Below, piece after piece: positions 10,192-21,820 of a DNA stretch of 64,000 nt (within the stretch, counting starts at the first letter, position 1; every line of letters begins with the position of its first letter). The translations under genes were made by a program, and so were the position numbers. Under the pieces are notes generated by a model. That model was not told the DNA's origin. It made no database searches and saw only the letters and a program-made list of their open reading frames with translations. This DNA comes from Strigamia acuminata (Eukaryota; Arthropoda; Chilopoda; Geophilomorpha; Linotaeniidae). The stretch is from positions 5,442,501 through 5,506,500 of the forward strand of contig OX442318.1 in assembly GCA_949358305.1 (NCBI GenBank). The letters are read 5' to 3'.

Positions 10192-11445
10192 GTTAAATCT
10201 CTTCTTGGCAAGCAAACCATCAAAATATTTAAATGTAGAAAGAAATAAAGACAAGTTTATTTCTTTCACTGGACTTTCCAAATCAATATTTATAATAGAA
10301 AAATGAAACGTTTTGCGTTTTGAATGCCTGCAATGATCAATAATTCATGAATTTTATTTCCGGTGCATTTCATAATCAATTTTCTGACGTAGACAATTTT
10401 TTTTTGTATTTTTGGACACAACTTAGCAACTAGTGTCGATAAATCCTCTTCGAGGAGATGATGAGTGATTCACTCAAATTGCTAATAGTTTCCTGTAAGC
10501 TCAATTGTCCAAATGTGGTCGATCCAAAACTGAATAATTTTGAGTTGAAAAAAAAATTTTTGGGTGTGGATCGTATTTCAGAATTGATTTTCACCATTGC
10601 ATATGGTAACAACTTTATTAACATTGTAAATACTAAGTGGCCACTTGATGGCAGCACCAACAAGACTAGCAAACAAATGAGGAAACATAAACATGACTCT
10701 CTTTCAACAAATACGATTAGACTGAGTATCATAGCTTCATTCAAAAAGTGGTGTTTTGAGGGTTTTTTGTGTTTTGGTTTTTTTTAACATAAAAAACAAA
10801 TCACGACTTTTTTGAATGCAGCTATAGTTTTGTGTAAATATAGAAGAAAAAAAATTACCACTTGGCGCAAATGATCAATTTGAACTGTATCGTAACGTTG
10901 TATGTGAAAAATTTGATTAGGATGAAAAAATTGATTTTGAGGCAAATGAAATTCTGTAATGATAAGAATCAACTAAACATCTGAATGAAAAGTGAATACA
11001 CAAATATCTCGCCGGTTAATGGTAATTGATCGCATAAGAAATAGAATTAGTATCGTTTGTTCCCCGGTTATTTGTTTCCCAGACATTTGTTCGATGGTCA
11101 TTTTTTCGGCATTTTGTGACATTTTAGCATGACCTAACCTAACCTAACCTACTAGTATGCAGCAGGGGCAATGATGGTTAAATTAAAGGAAAAAATCCAA
11201 CAGTTCATACAATGATACAACCTTATGTTTCCACCTTTAGAAATTGGAAATTTGAAAAGAAAAGAACAGGACTTTTCATCAACAATTCACAAGGAAATCA
11301 ACAAACGCTTCAGATTACACATTGTTCAGAAAACATCCACAACAAGCAGTGAGAATATGACAAATAAAGTAAAGAATACTTTTTATTGCTTGTATAAACT
11401 ACGGCTAATGACAATTTATAAGTGAACAATTCACTTCATCATCAC
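10192..11445. other. Intergenic part of duplication copy A
   Basis: No gene is recognised. AT-rich sequence nearly identical to 34273-35526 in copy B, including long T and A runs and a short interstitial telomere-like run at 11134-11151. The open frames here occur unchanged in both copies but show no recognisable domain. Confidence 0.6.
11134..11151. repeat. Short interstitial telomere-type repeat
   Basis: Three and a half tandem CCTAA units, equal to TTAGG, the common arthropod telomere repeat. The identical run is at 35214-35231 in copy B. Confidence 0.6.
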
Positions 11446-12188
11446 TTAGTAGATATCTCTACCATACAGTCTAGCATACAAACTGGCAATTAATATTGAT
11501 TTAGCTGCTTTTAATTCAATTTGGGATTGAGATTTCTTTGTTTGACAATTTTTGAAAGAATAACTCCAATTTGTCGCAGACAACACCTGGAAATCATCTT
11601 GAAAAACGCTTGGAAAAACAACATCAGCTTCCAATTGGGCTGTCAAAGACAATTTGTCAAAAACTGCAGCAACTGTTGTTTTTGGTACTTTTCCACAAGA
11701 TTCTATATCATTTTCATCTTCACATCTCATTAGACAACAGGTTTGCATTGCAAAACCATTTGTATGAAAATGATGCATCCCATCAAATGCCATCAGTGCA
11801 TACACACCCAAATCATTATTTCTTGTAAGTTTGTAATCTAGATTACAGCAAGCACCTTTTTGACATACGGTGACACTTCCTTCGGACTCCTTCAAATATT
11901 GTGCAGTGAAGTTTAATAAGGGTAGATAGAGTAAAATATTAGGAGGAGTAACTTGAGTAGAAGATGTTTTATTGGTTATTGGTAATAGTTTGTAGGAATG
12001 AATTGGATTGTCATTTTTAAAATTAACTGATTGGGACTCAATTGGTGCAAGACATTGGCCTTCATCTGGGATTGGGCTAGGATCATTTGGCAAGTCAGCA
12101 ATCAGAAGTCCTGCTTTAGTTGACAGGTCAAAGGTTTCTATTAAAGCTCCCAACTGAGATGAGTAAATTCCAGCAACCAGTCTTGCAT
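11446..12188 (-). pseudogene. Orphan last exon of a vanin-like gene (copy of van-1 exon 4)
   Basis: Almost identical to exon 4 of van-1 (35527-36272). It carries the C-terminal vanin domain with RLVAGIYSSQLGAL, CQKGACCNL, LMRCEDENDIESCG and the terminal SILIASLYARLYGRD. An acceptor (tgcag) precedes it at 12189. Upstream, homology runs through the short intron and the last few bases of exon 3 and then stops near 12262, so exons 1-3 are absent. It differs from van-1 by a few substitutions and a 3-base length change. No start or signal peptide is available, so it should be a non-functional by-product of the segmental duplication. Confidence 0.9.
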
Positions 12189-12262
12189 CTGCATAAGAAT
12201 GAAACAATCCAAACAATAAAGATAACATTTGGAGGGTCAACTTTCTCTGCTTACACTGTCGT

Positions 12263-14107
12263 ATTTTAAATCGCGGATTAAACTTCAATATTTTATATTT
12301 TTTTAATTTTCAGATTTGTCCGTTCGAAACCGGTTAGATCGGAATGTGAAAAGTACATTAACATGTTTGCGAATACATACTACGATGTTGAGAAATTAAG
12401 TTTTTCGCCGAATTTCTTTCCAGACGAGAAACAGGAAATAACCAGGCACGTTAATTCTACATTAAAATGTCCTTTTTTCTGTCAAAAGTGTTATTTTTGT
12501 TACAAAAAAAATCATGTTTGAATTTGTTCTATTTCTTAGTATTGCTTAGATTTTAGGCCTACAAGTGATAACAGAAGACCACGACGTAGGCCCACTTCTT
12601 GAGGTGATGGAGGAAATCCTTCCACGAGCACTAGTGCAATCGCTTCTCATGCCACTTTGAAACTGGGATGGTGTTAATGTACAGCATTTGAATTTCATTG
12701 GTGCATACGAGTGAATTAGGTATGTTGTGTATTATTTGTGTTTTTCATTACGTATAATTTGATTTGTTTTTCACAGTGGATTATTTATTGTGTAGCACCA
12801 TTTTGGATTTTTGGGCAATTCCACGGCACGTTCTCATTACGTTTCTGACTTGTTGGTGCTAGTGAAAGTGAAGTTTAATTACTTGAAATGCAAGAAAAAT
12901 CCACTCAATCTGTAAGTACTGCCAATTCAATGCCTTTAATCAGGAATATTAAGTGAATGTATAACTTTAGACATTATTCTTAGAGTCTGTGTACTCAATA
13001 GGAATATTAGAAACAGCTAGAATTATTGGCCAATAATATTTGAATCATGCTTTCAATCTTAGATAAAACTTTTGTATTAGATTAAGTGTTGATTCTTGTT
13101 TCAATTGTCATATCTAAGTGCCCAAACAAACTGATAGGATTTCGAGAATTGTAAATTGTATGTGCAAAACTACCACTACTACTGTATAATCGATCCACTG
13201 AGCGAACTATAGTTTTAAGTTTTTTCCCACATAAATGGTGTCGTGGCCAGTCGTTCTATATGAATTTTGCTACGTTTTCGATTTGTTTTTGTGTTTTTGG
13301 TCTTTTTGACCATTTTTGGTGCCACATAATATATAGCCGCACTGTATTCTGGGATGACCACAGGTAACAAACATGCATAGTTGGCAAGCAATGCATAACA
13401 CGTGATTGCTGTCATCCAATCAGCTCACAGAACAACGAACCAATAGGAAAATTACACACAGATACGTGTCCATATTATCCTTGTTCATGATGCAACTTGA
13501 AATTCGTAACAATTGTTGTACGGCATTCAACTACGATAATGGCTGCAGTCAATGAGATCATACATAAAATTTTGAATTTACTTAACTTGATCATGCATCA
13601 CTGAGGGGTTTTGGGTGTGTGACGATTCTACCTTTTGATAGATAAAATATATACGCTAAACTAACAGAGATAAGCTAACATGTGCGCGAAAGTGTTTAGA
13701 AACGTGGTAATTTAGTTTTAAGCCGTATACCGTACCCACCAAACCGAAATTGGAGACAATAAGTAATAATACACACAATTTATTAATCAAACATCAATAA
13801 TTAAAACATTAAACGTTAAGACATTAAAATATTAAACATTAAACATTAAAACATTAAAACATTAAACATTAAACATTAAAACATTAAAACATTAAAACAT
13901 TAAAATATTTCCAATGGCGAGTTTGCCATTGGAAATATCCAAATAGGTTTCCAATGGTGAACTGTAAAAGTATTTTTCAAAGTGGTAACCAACTACATAC
14001 TAGTACATACAGATTGTAAAATACATTTGATAAATTACAGTAGTCATCCAGTTTATACAATTGTTACTGACAGTAATGAAATTTCTTATTCGGAGATTTA
14101 GCAAATT
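12263..14107. other. Intergenic region with possible exon and octamer repeats
   Basis: From 12314 a plus-strand frame opens after a good acceptor (ttttaattttcag) and runs about 65 codons with several cysteines (ECEKYINMF, TLKCPFFCQKC) to a TGA near 12520. I do not recognise it and rate it a doubtful exon. At 13801-13907 there is a repeat of ATTAAAAC/ATTAAAC units. It is followed by a short palindrome around ccaatggcgagtttgccattgg. Nothing else is supported. Confidence 0.35.
13801..13907. repeat. ATTAAA(A)C short tandem repeat
   Basis: Thirteen or so alternating 7- and 8-base units of attaaac and attaaaac. Confidence 0.85.
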
Positions 14108-17100
14108 TCAGTTAACTTGAGTACTTGAACGCAATTGAATGAAACATAATGTTCGGTTACACACGATGTGCATTAGAACGAGCAGAGAAACCCCAAGAGT
14201 GAGGCCCATTGCATTTCCAACGTCCGAGACCAAAGTCCCAAATGAATACAGAAATTCTTCTTTTATGAACTCAATCTTATTTGTATACATGTTGCACACT
14301 ACTATGAACAGAGAAGGTTTAATTGCATACGGAGTACTAAATGTAGTAAATTTGTAAGTCAATATTTGACAAGGTCGCACACATGCGCATTCCTTTTCAA
14401 CATCGGTTGATGAATGAATTTTGTAATACAATGTGCGCACACCTTTGGCCATTGATGAAGAATTGCACATAGTCGTGTTCTCCTTGATGGCAAATGGCAT
14501 GCTAGCAAAAACAATGCAAAAGTATCGGTAAATTAGTAATGCATGGTATTGAATGCAGGTTTTCTTGTGACGATGTTGATGTGTGCAGGGAGAAGCGATC
14601 ATATTTTGGACACGCTACCTTCTTCCCCCGAATATAACATCGTTTCGTTTTTTTCAAAAACTTGCTGTATCAGAAGTTTTTAAAAATTTTCGAAAATAAC
14701 GTCAGTTTCAATACAACGTCATGGTGTTGTATTCGAGCATAACAGCATGGTCTTATATTCGAGTACATTGACTGTTTTGATGCTATACAGTAGATCATTG
14801 TGCGCTCTGATTTTACCACGTGCCGGGAAGCATCACCACGTGTGTCTTATTCAGTGTGACGAAATGAGAACGTGTTTTTAGTGCCTTAATCTATTTCGCC
14901 ATTAACAACAATAGTGTGAAAAAAAATCAGAGATCTATTTTACAAAATTACATGTTGAATTATAATGAATTTTGAGTTCCTGAAAAAACTTATGTTAATC
15001 AAAGACTGATTTGTCTTTTTTCAGAAGTTTTACAACAAGTACACAATATAACGTCATGCCATTGTATTCGAATACAACAGCATGAAGTTATATTCGGGGG
15101 AAGATGGTAGCCACCGAAGGCCCCATGCATCCGTACGGGTAATCACTTCTTGATGATTAGGGACCCTTCGTAAGGGAGGGGGTAAGATAATCTCTTCTGA
15201 TTTCCTAGCACGTGCTAGAATTTACACTAAATTTCTGTTAGATTTGCACTTGCGAAAGTATTCATTATTTATACATAAATTTCTGACCTGCAGAGTTGGA
15301 GTTTCTTCACTTTGTTTGCCAGACAATTTTGTTTGCAATGGTCATATTCACTCGTATTTGAAGTACATGGGTTGCGAACGGTGTTCAATTGTTGCATCTA
15401 ACACACCAGAAAGAAGAATTATTAAATCACAGCGTGTTATTTATCGGACATTGTATTTTATTGTCCAATGTATTTACCTTTAATATTTTAAATAAAATTA
15501 CTGGTTGACGTGTAGAGAGAAGTTCCATTTTGAATAGATTTGGGAAATTAGGATCTCCAGGTGGACTGAAATAGATCTGAAATAGAAGATGAAAGCTATT
15601 TAGACTGAAAACTTGACAATTGAAATTGTCCTTACATTTGAGACGTCTGGTTTGCAAATGTTATTCACTTCACGTAGCGCAATTGCAGCCCAGGACATTC
15701 TTGAATACTTTCCTGGTGCTTTCAAATTTGAAAAATTATTTAGATAATAACATTAAAGAATTCATGTCAAGGGTAATTAATTACCAAATGAATGTTTCAT
15801 GCAAACACCATCCGTGTAGTTTAATGTGGTCATGAAACCTTGAAGTATGTCAAGAAAGCTAAACTGAAAAATGTGTACAAGTCAATAAGACAGTGGCAAA
15901 ATAATTTCTCGTATCACGTGTTTGAAAAAATCACTGTCAACTTATGCTAAAATGCATTCATTACTATCGTAAACATTTGCTACGACGGATTAAAGTAAAG
16001 AATAGCCGCTTCAAATGAACTTATTTTATTGTTTCCGCTAACAAGTAAGTAGAAATTGATCAAGGTCCCGAAAAAGACAAATGTTTATTTGCAACTGAAA
16101 ATTAGTGCCGTTGGATGTTTCGAAATACTGTGGAAAGTGGGAAACTTGTGACCGACTGCCGGTCACTGCAACACTCTCACCCACATGGCCAGTCTAACCC
16201 CGCCAGGTGGAGTTGATGGTTGAAGCATAGTGACCCTGATGACATTACACCTGGCCTACCCAACAACCAATGTGAAAAGGTACTCTCACACCCAAGGTGC
16301 AAGAGTGGACTATAAAAGGCCCAACATCCTATTTAGAGCCAGAGTTAGTTAGGAATAGCTACGGTTCAAACCTAGCAGTTCTCCGCTCTTGTTTACCATG
16401 GTGATACTCAGGGAAGGTGCAGGTAAGCCATTCCCAGTACTGTGAGAGTTCCATGGGTAAAGTGACTGAGTCCTGAACGAACAACTGACTGACCACACTG
16501 CTCACAGGTTAACCCTAACCACATGTGCCACGTGTGGTTGCAGATGCGCTGCAGCAATGCAAAATAAATAAAACAAATAAACAAATAAATAAATTTGTCT
16601 GCAAAATAACAATTTTGTGTCGTTTTGGTCGGATGGTGCCGTGATCACAAGACAGAATCGCTTTACAATCTAACAATTAAATTGTGCTAGATGTGTAGTC
16701 CTGTGGTTGATCGTCCTAGCTTCTATCAAAATGTCTGTGTCCGGCGCTGTTTAGGCTTTCCCGTGCGCTAATGGCATTTGTCTACTCTCACAACTTTGAG
16801 CACTTATTGGCACGTACTAATGTGTTCTTGTTGATGAATAACATGATGAAAGTGGATGAAATTATAAGTGGTTGAAATAAGCAGCCATGTCTTAGTTGAA
16901 AATTAACATAAGTGGTTTAATAAATTCAAAAAGTAAAGTCGTTAAAAAGGGAGAAAGCATCCTTGTGCGTAAGCGGGTGCGTCACAAAATAACGCAAATA
17001 CAAAATGGAGTCAGGACACTCCACGTACACTGTACAAAAAAATGTTAGTTTTTGGTGTATTTACAGCTTTTACGTATCAGGTGGCACCGTTACTCCAGAA

Positions 17101-20100
17101 ATGGTTTTGAAAGATTTTCTGTGTGATAAACAAATTCTATCCACCAGCATTTTTTTTGTAATAAGGCCCGAAATTATTTTTCTATGGTCTGGGTTCACTC
17201 TCTGAGGCACTGCTTCAGGTCCCATTCAATTTAACTTGTATTTTTATTTTGAAGAAAGCGACTTACCTCCTTTGTAATTTCTGCATGGTCCAGCACTGCA
17301 GTTTGAAATTCCGTATTCCAAAGCGTCTCCACGTCGGTTTTATTGAAACCTATTAGATCATAAGCATCGACTTCACAGTTAGTAGATTTCATCTTGAGAT
17401 AACGGTCGAAATATTCCTTTTTCTTAAGATTAAGTTTTTCACTGTGTGGCCCTGGACAACTAACGATGTTTGGAAATGTGACGACTACAGGGTCTTCAAT
17501 GATGACTATTTTCTGAATGGGTCCTGATATGTATCTATTTATTCTATCTTGCAGAATATAACAACAGAATAGCGTGCAACTGAAATAAATTGCGTAAATC
17601 CATTTGTTTTTGCTTTCTGCCTTTTCCATTTCAATTTGTTTAGCAAATCTTTTGAATCTTGTTTCATGTTTGTTAAAGTGTTCCTCAAATTTGTTAATGA
17701 TGCTGTTTCGGTTGTTCCTTCGCCATATTTTATTTATTTTTGCACAGCCAATTAGACAATCAATCAGAGAAAGTAGTGAAAATCCCAACCAAAGACCGAG
17801 ATTTCCACCAAAGTCACAGATTAGACTGATTGAGTCATAGAGCCATCTTTCTTGAAACACGGTTATGTATTCATCAGATAAGTGCAAATTGCATTGAATT
17901 TTGTTCGAATGCGTTCCATCTATTTGTAAATCGTAAATTTCATTTGTACAGCTTCTTGTACAGTTGTAGTTGGAAGTTGGTGTTATTCCTGTTAATCGTT
18001 TAATGTGTTTTAGTAACAAGTTGAATGCTTCTTCACTATTGTTGCAGGGATTGTCACATTGCTTCAAAAATGAATACGGGAGGCTAATAATTTTTTTATT
18101 TTTTATTTAAAAATTGTCTATTTTAATCATTTCCTTAAATTGTTGTTTTGAACCTGATTAAGGATGTTAACGTCTTTGGATCAAAGAATAGTGTTTGTTA
18201 CATTGATTCATTAACCCAAAGTGTCATTTTATTAAATGGAAAATTGTGAGAACCGACACTTGTGAAGATGATGTAACTTATGATAAACATGGTGTTGGCA
18301 CCCTTCACCTTCCAACTACATAGGGATCGGTTTGAGTAGAAAATCTCTTTGATAATATTAACAGGATCAAAACAACAGTTCGATGTACAGCAGCATTGAC
18401 TTACCAACAGGGATCAGTTTTGAACGTTTGCATGGTGTGGTGTAGACCACATGATATAAATTCTTCGTTTGGCACACACGGCTCTTCTTTAGTGCTTAAA
18501 AAGGAATACTGGAAAAAATTGCATTAATACTGTACAGTGTGTGTGGTGCGGATATAAGACAGGCTCCAGAACGTTATCCAGTTCGGGAAATGTTAAGTCT
18601 AAGCTGTCTTTAGTCTGGAGAAATGTTAAATATGACAATGAAAGGAGTGTCAGAGGACATAAACCACTTAAAATCCATCCAACTTTTGGTTTTTCATGAT
18701 GTAGTCATTTATGGCTGTTTTTCGTTGTCTATTTTGTGACCGCCAGGCCACCTAGGTGACCTGCGGCACTGCCACACACCACCGTGCGGCCCCAAAGGTC
18801 AACCCCTCTGTGGATAATTGACCTAGCCCGGGGAGGAGGGAGTGGAGTGGTGTGGTGAGGAGAGGAGTGGAGGAGAGAGAGTGCTGTTGGACACGGACTG
18901 CAAAGGACGTGTCTGGAGTAGCTCCCCGAGAGGAGAAGGTGTTCATCTGGGAGGGACAAGTTGTGTCCCGGTTTGACTCTGCACTCCTCACCATTCACCA
19001 CGATGATACTCAGTACGACGGCTGAGTCTGTTGTGCAGCCTCCATGAGTGGACGCGTGGGTCGTAGGTAAGTACGACACGAATGTTTAGCCGAACCGACC
19101 ACGTCACCCATTGGGTTCCCACCCAGTGTGTGATGGGTCGGTTGCCGGTGCGGCGTGCCCTCGCGGCACCACCGCAGCGGGTGACGGGATTCCCCATACC
19201 CCTAGACAACGCAATAAAGGCCAACCAACCAATATTGTGAGAATCTTAGTCATTTTACGTGAAGTATGCGTCCCTACTTAGTGTTCTCAGTCCCCTGACT
19301 ACACTGGAGAGACCATAGCAGTCACAATTTTGTTTATTCATGGTGGGCCAAAAATCACGAACCCATGTGAGGTCTTAATAACTTTTTTTTAAATTATTTT
19401 TTTAAAATTCTTTTTCATTAACTATTTTGTAAAGAAGACTTAGGAGATTAATCATGAAAAAATTCACGATTGAACAAAGAAGACAATTTGATAAATTTTA
19501 TTTAACAAACCCGAGGATAAATAATTCTGATCCAACCTCCAACAATCAAACGTCTAATCATTGATGCCAAAGAGAATTTTTCATGCCATAATGGCGGAGA
19601 TATGCTCGTTGGGTCGGAATTGATCCTCGCTTTGATAGTGAATTTCCTATTTTTCTGTTTGCTGTTCGGTCGGAAATTTTTCCCTGATTAATCTCCTAAA
19701 TTAAAAATATTTAATTATCAATCTTTATTAAGACTTCAGACCGGTTCGTGACTTTGCCACACATCATGCCAAGCAAACAGGTTCAGTAACTATTGATCTG
19801 TGGTAAATCTGTGCTAAATAAATAATATCTAGTGCAATTTTTATTCCTTAGCATTAGTTTATAAAATCACTATTTTTACTTGTGTAACGGTGAAGCCTAT
19901 AGACATTTGAACGTATGGAGGTATAAATAAATAGAATTGGGAATCAAATGGTACATCCCATGAAAACTGAAATGGAGTTTTGTAAAGTATAGAGTCAAAC
20001 ATCTGTAGAATAAACATTATTTGTATACTATACTCCATAATATTGAGAAGGATCAGGCATCTCCAATTTCAATGTCATTGTATGCTCAAAATGTTCCAAT

Positions 20101-20812
20101 GATCTATTAACTAAGTAATAAATGTAACAGTTTACACAATGAAACGTACTGAAACCCAAGAACTGATATATAATTTGGCAATTTGGTATTCAGTTTTAAG
20201 CAAAACACATCTTTGATACTTAACTATTTACTTGTGTACATTTGCCATTAATTGTTAATTGGTCTTTCTGACTAAATCCCAAAGGTATGTTTGGCTATAA
20301 CAACATAGAAAAATAAAATTTATATACAAACATGAAAATGTGCACCTCACTCTGTAGTTAGTGCTTCCAAATGTTAACTTTTCAATTAAATTGTCACCGT
20401 TGTCCCAATCTAAAAATTCTGTTGGATTGAAATTCAATAACTTTATGAGTTCGGACAGACCTTCATTAAGTTTTTTTTTGTTGTGAAAAGTGTTACTGTT
20501 TGAGCAAATAGACATTGTTGGGAAGTGAAAGTGTTCCATTGTTTTCTGGTGTACATCGACAGCCTTTGGTTCTGTCAAGAAGTACGAGATGCGATCATGC
20601 ATTTGGTAGGAATAAATGAGAGAACAGAAGACGACGAAAATTCCCCAAAAAATACGAAAAGTGTATGACCGTGTGCGGTCTAGAAGGATGTAAAATTCTG
20701 GTGCTACATTCTTATCTTTATTGATAGACTCGACGATTGAAGATGTTATTGCACGGCCATGTCTTTTGAATCCGCGTTCAATGGCCAGGCGATGTGGGTA
20801 TTGGTTGATCAT
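14108..20812 (-). CDS. Tandem (two-subunit) DEG/ENaC ion channel
   Basis: Nine exons read on the minus strand with GT-AG borders and matching phases: 20812-20351, 20294-20232, 20002-19880, 18508-18405, 18083-17267, 15707-15636, 15576-15478, 15397-15288 and 14501-14108, about 747 residues. Unit 1 has an intracellular N-terminus with the gating motif HG (FKRHGRA), TM1 (FWGIFVVFCSLIYSY), FPTMSICSN, a Cys-rich finger (PCVPNEEF to DPCC) and TM2 with GGNLGLWLGFSLL. Unit 2 follows without a stop: TM1 (WIYAIYFSCTLFCCYI), FPNIVSC, a finger (NPC, YDHCKQNC) and TM2 (GLTLGVSLLVLM). Known DEG/ENaC subunits have two TMs and assemble as trimers, usually as Na+ channels. Unit 2 lacks an HG motif. The second and sixth exons are the weakest calls. 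An acceptor directly before the ATG at 20812 suggests an upstream untranslated or coding exon. Two fused pseudogenes are the alternative. Confidence 0.65.
16150..16620. repeat. Probable transposon-derived insert in DEG/ENaC intron
   Basis: A more GC-rich block than its surroundings. It has a TATA-like ctataaaagg at about 16311, many CAC/GTG words and an end made of aaataaataaaacaaataaac. It lies in the intron between the fusion exon and the first exon private to unit 2. Promoter and poly(A)-like signals would fit a solo LTR or SINE, but I found no matching target duplication. Confidence 0.3.
17267..18083 (-). CDS. Fusion exon: TM2 of DEG/ENaC unit 1 joined to TM1 of unit 2
   Basis: One open exon of 817 nt with no stop. 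The acceptor ttattag lies before 18083 and the donor GAG|GTAAGT ends at 17267. It starts LPYSFLKQC, completing a split TG|C codon so that the junction reads DPCC-LPYSF, the usual Cys-rich start of the DEG/ENaC region before TM2. It then encodes QERWLYDSISLICDFGGNLG and LGFSLLSL (TM2 with the GxS filter), a basic linker of about 45 residues (KINKIWRRNN to EMEKAESKN), TM1 and about 90 extracellular residues of a second subunit. The matching exon of unit 2 (14501-14108) begins at the equivalent codon with the same phase but ends in a stop after TM2. Confidence 0.8.
18735..19233. repeat. GC-rich insert in DEG/ENaC intron
   Basis: About 500 bp of GC-rich sequence sits in the intron between unit 1 exons 3 and 4. 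The composition shift is sharp at both ends, and a gcaataaaggcc poly(A)-like signal lies at the right end. Open frames on the minus strand are rich in Ser, Pro and Thr and show no domain. It is probably a transposed element, class unknown. Confidence 0.35.
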
Positions 20813-20950
20813 CTAGATAGAAAAAAAGCTTGAATTATTATGGTGTTGTTTGTGTCACTTGACCACTGAAGATGATCATTAGATTGAAAATTAAGAAAAC
20901 TAAACAAAAGCATAAGTTTTTCTATTCTTGGCCAACGTGTATGAGCTATG

Positions 20951-21219
20951 AAGGTTTATACTCAAAACCAATACAACGTTGCCTATTTAAGCCAGATTAC
21001 GCCTAACTGTGGACTGTGTTCTACTATGTGGAAAAGTAGTTCTGTTTATTTTCAACACCTTTGAGAATGTAGTTTATCGATTGCAATGTGTGGAGTTCGA
21101 TTACAATTCTGGTGTTATGAGCTACGTTTTTGGGTCACTACACCAGTGAAATAGGTCAACGTTGGATTGGTTTTGATTATAGTTGGTGCAATTTCTACGA
21201 CTCATTTTGTATACATAGC
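20951..21219 (+). repeat. Dispersed repeat R1 (copy B)
   Basis: Same sequence as 1242-1503 with a handful of substitutions. It forms the left border of the duplication. Confidence 0.8.
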
Positions 21220-21820
21220 ATGAATGGGGAGTATGAATAACTCATACAATCTGAATGTTGAAATACATTTCACGCTCAGTATGTCAACATTGAAATTGAA
21301 TTAAATGAGATTTATTTGTATAGGGTGCGTGCTGTTTACATTTCATATTTCTAAATAGTTCACGTTTGATTTGAATGTTCTATTCATCATTTTGAATAAT
21401 TTGCATTTGAATGTAATGAATAGAAAGTGTGATTTTGTAAGACTTTCATGTTTGACCAGTTTGTTTGACCAGTTTGTTTAAATGCCTGAATAAATATTAA
21501 TGTTGTTTGCTTTTACAATTCTCTAGCTATGTTCGTGTCTTTTATGAAATGACATTGATTTTTATACAGGGTGCTCTCTTTAAAGTGTTCCACGTAAATT
21601 ACAGAAGAACCAGCCAGATTTATGAAACAAATCTGCTGACACAGTTTGATTGGAAGTGTTAGGTGGTGATTTCAATGGTGCTATGAAAATTGTCCCTTGA
21701 ACTTTGATGCATGGCCAACCTTTGTATAATTTGTAAATTATTTGAGATGCGAGAGAATGTTCAATTACAAAGTAGTAAAATGGTTTGTTTGCTGGGGAAA
21801 AGTTGCTTTTAATAGATTTT
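21220..21820. other. Segment private to copy B
   Basis: Not present in copy A, where R2 takes this place. The words tagggtgc (about 21323) and acagggtgctctctttaaag (about 21577) resemble ends of non-autonomous DNA elements. No coding sequence is recognised. Confidence 0.4.

Larger units (their letters stand above)
1242..12262. repeat. Segmental duplication, copy A
   Basis: Homologous in direct orientation to 20951-36342. The left edge begins at aaggtttatactc in both copies with unrelated sequence outside. The right edge falls in the last bases of a vanin-like exon 3, where copy B continues into the gene and copy A does not. Within the block, 1504-1996 is replaced by different sequence in copy B (21220-21820), about 495 bp near 2438-2934 is missing from copy B, and copia-2 is present only in copy B. 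Copia-1 and its flanks are almost identical in both. Truncation of the gene makes copy A the derived copy at this edge. Confidence 0.9.

Noticed and set aside
16150-16620. Solo LTR in the channel intron
   Set aside because: TATA-like and poly(A)-like signals are present and TG...CA ends can be proposed, but no matching target duplication was found, so it is kept only as a probable insert.
18729-19224. Three overlapping minus-strand frames as exons of the channel
   Set aside because: They lie in a GC-rich inserted block between two phase-matched exons and show no DEG/ENaC motif.
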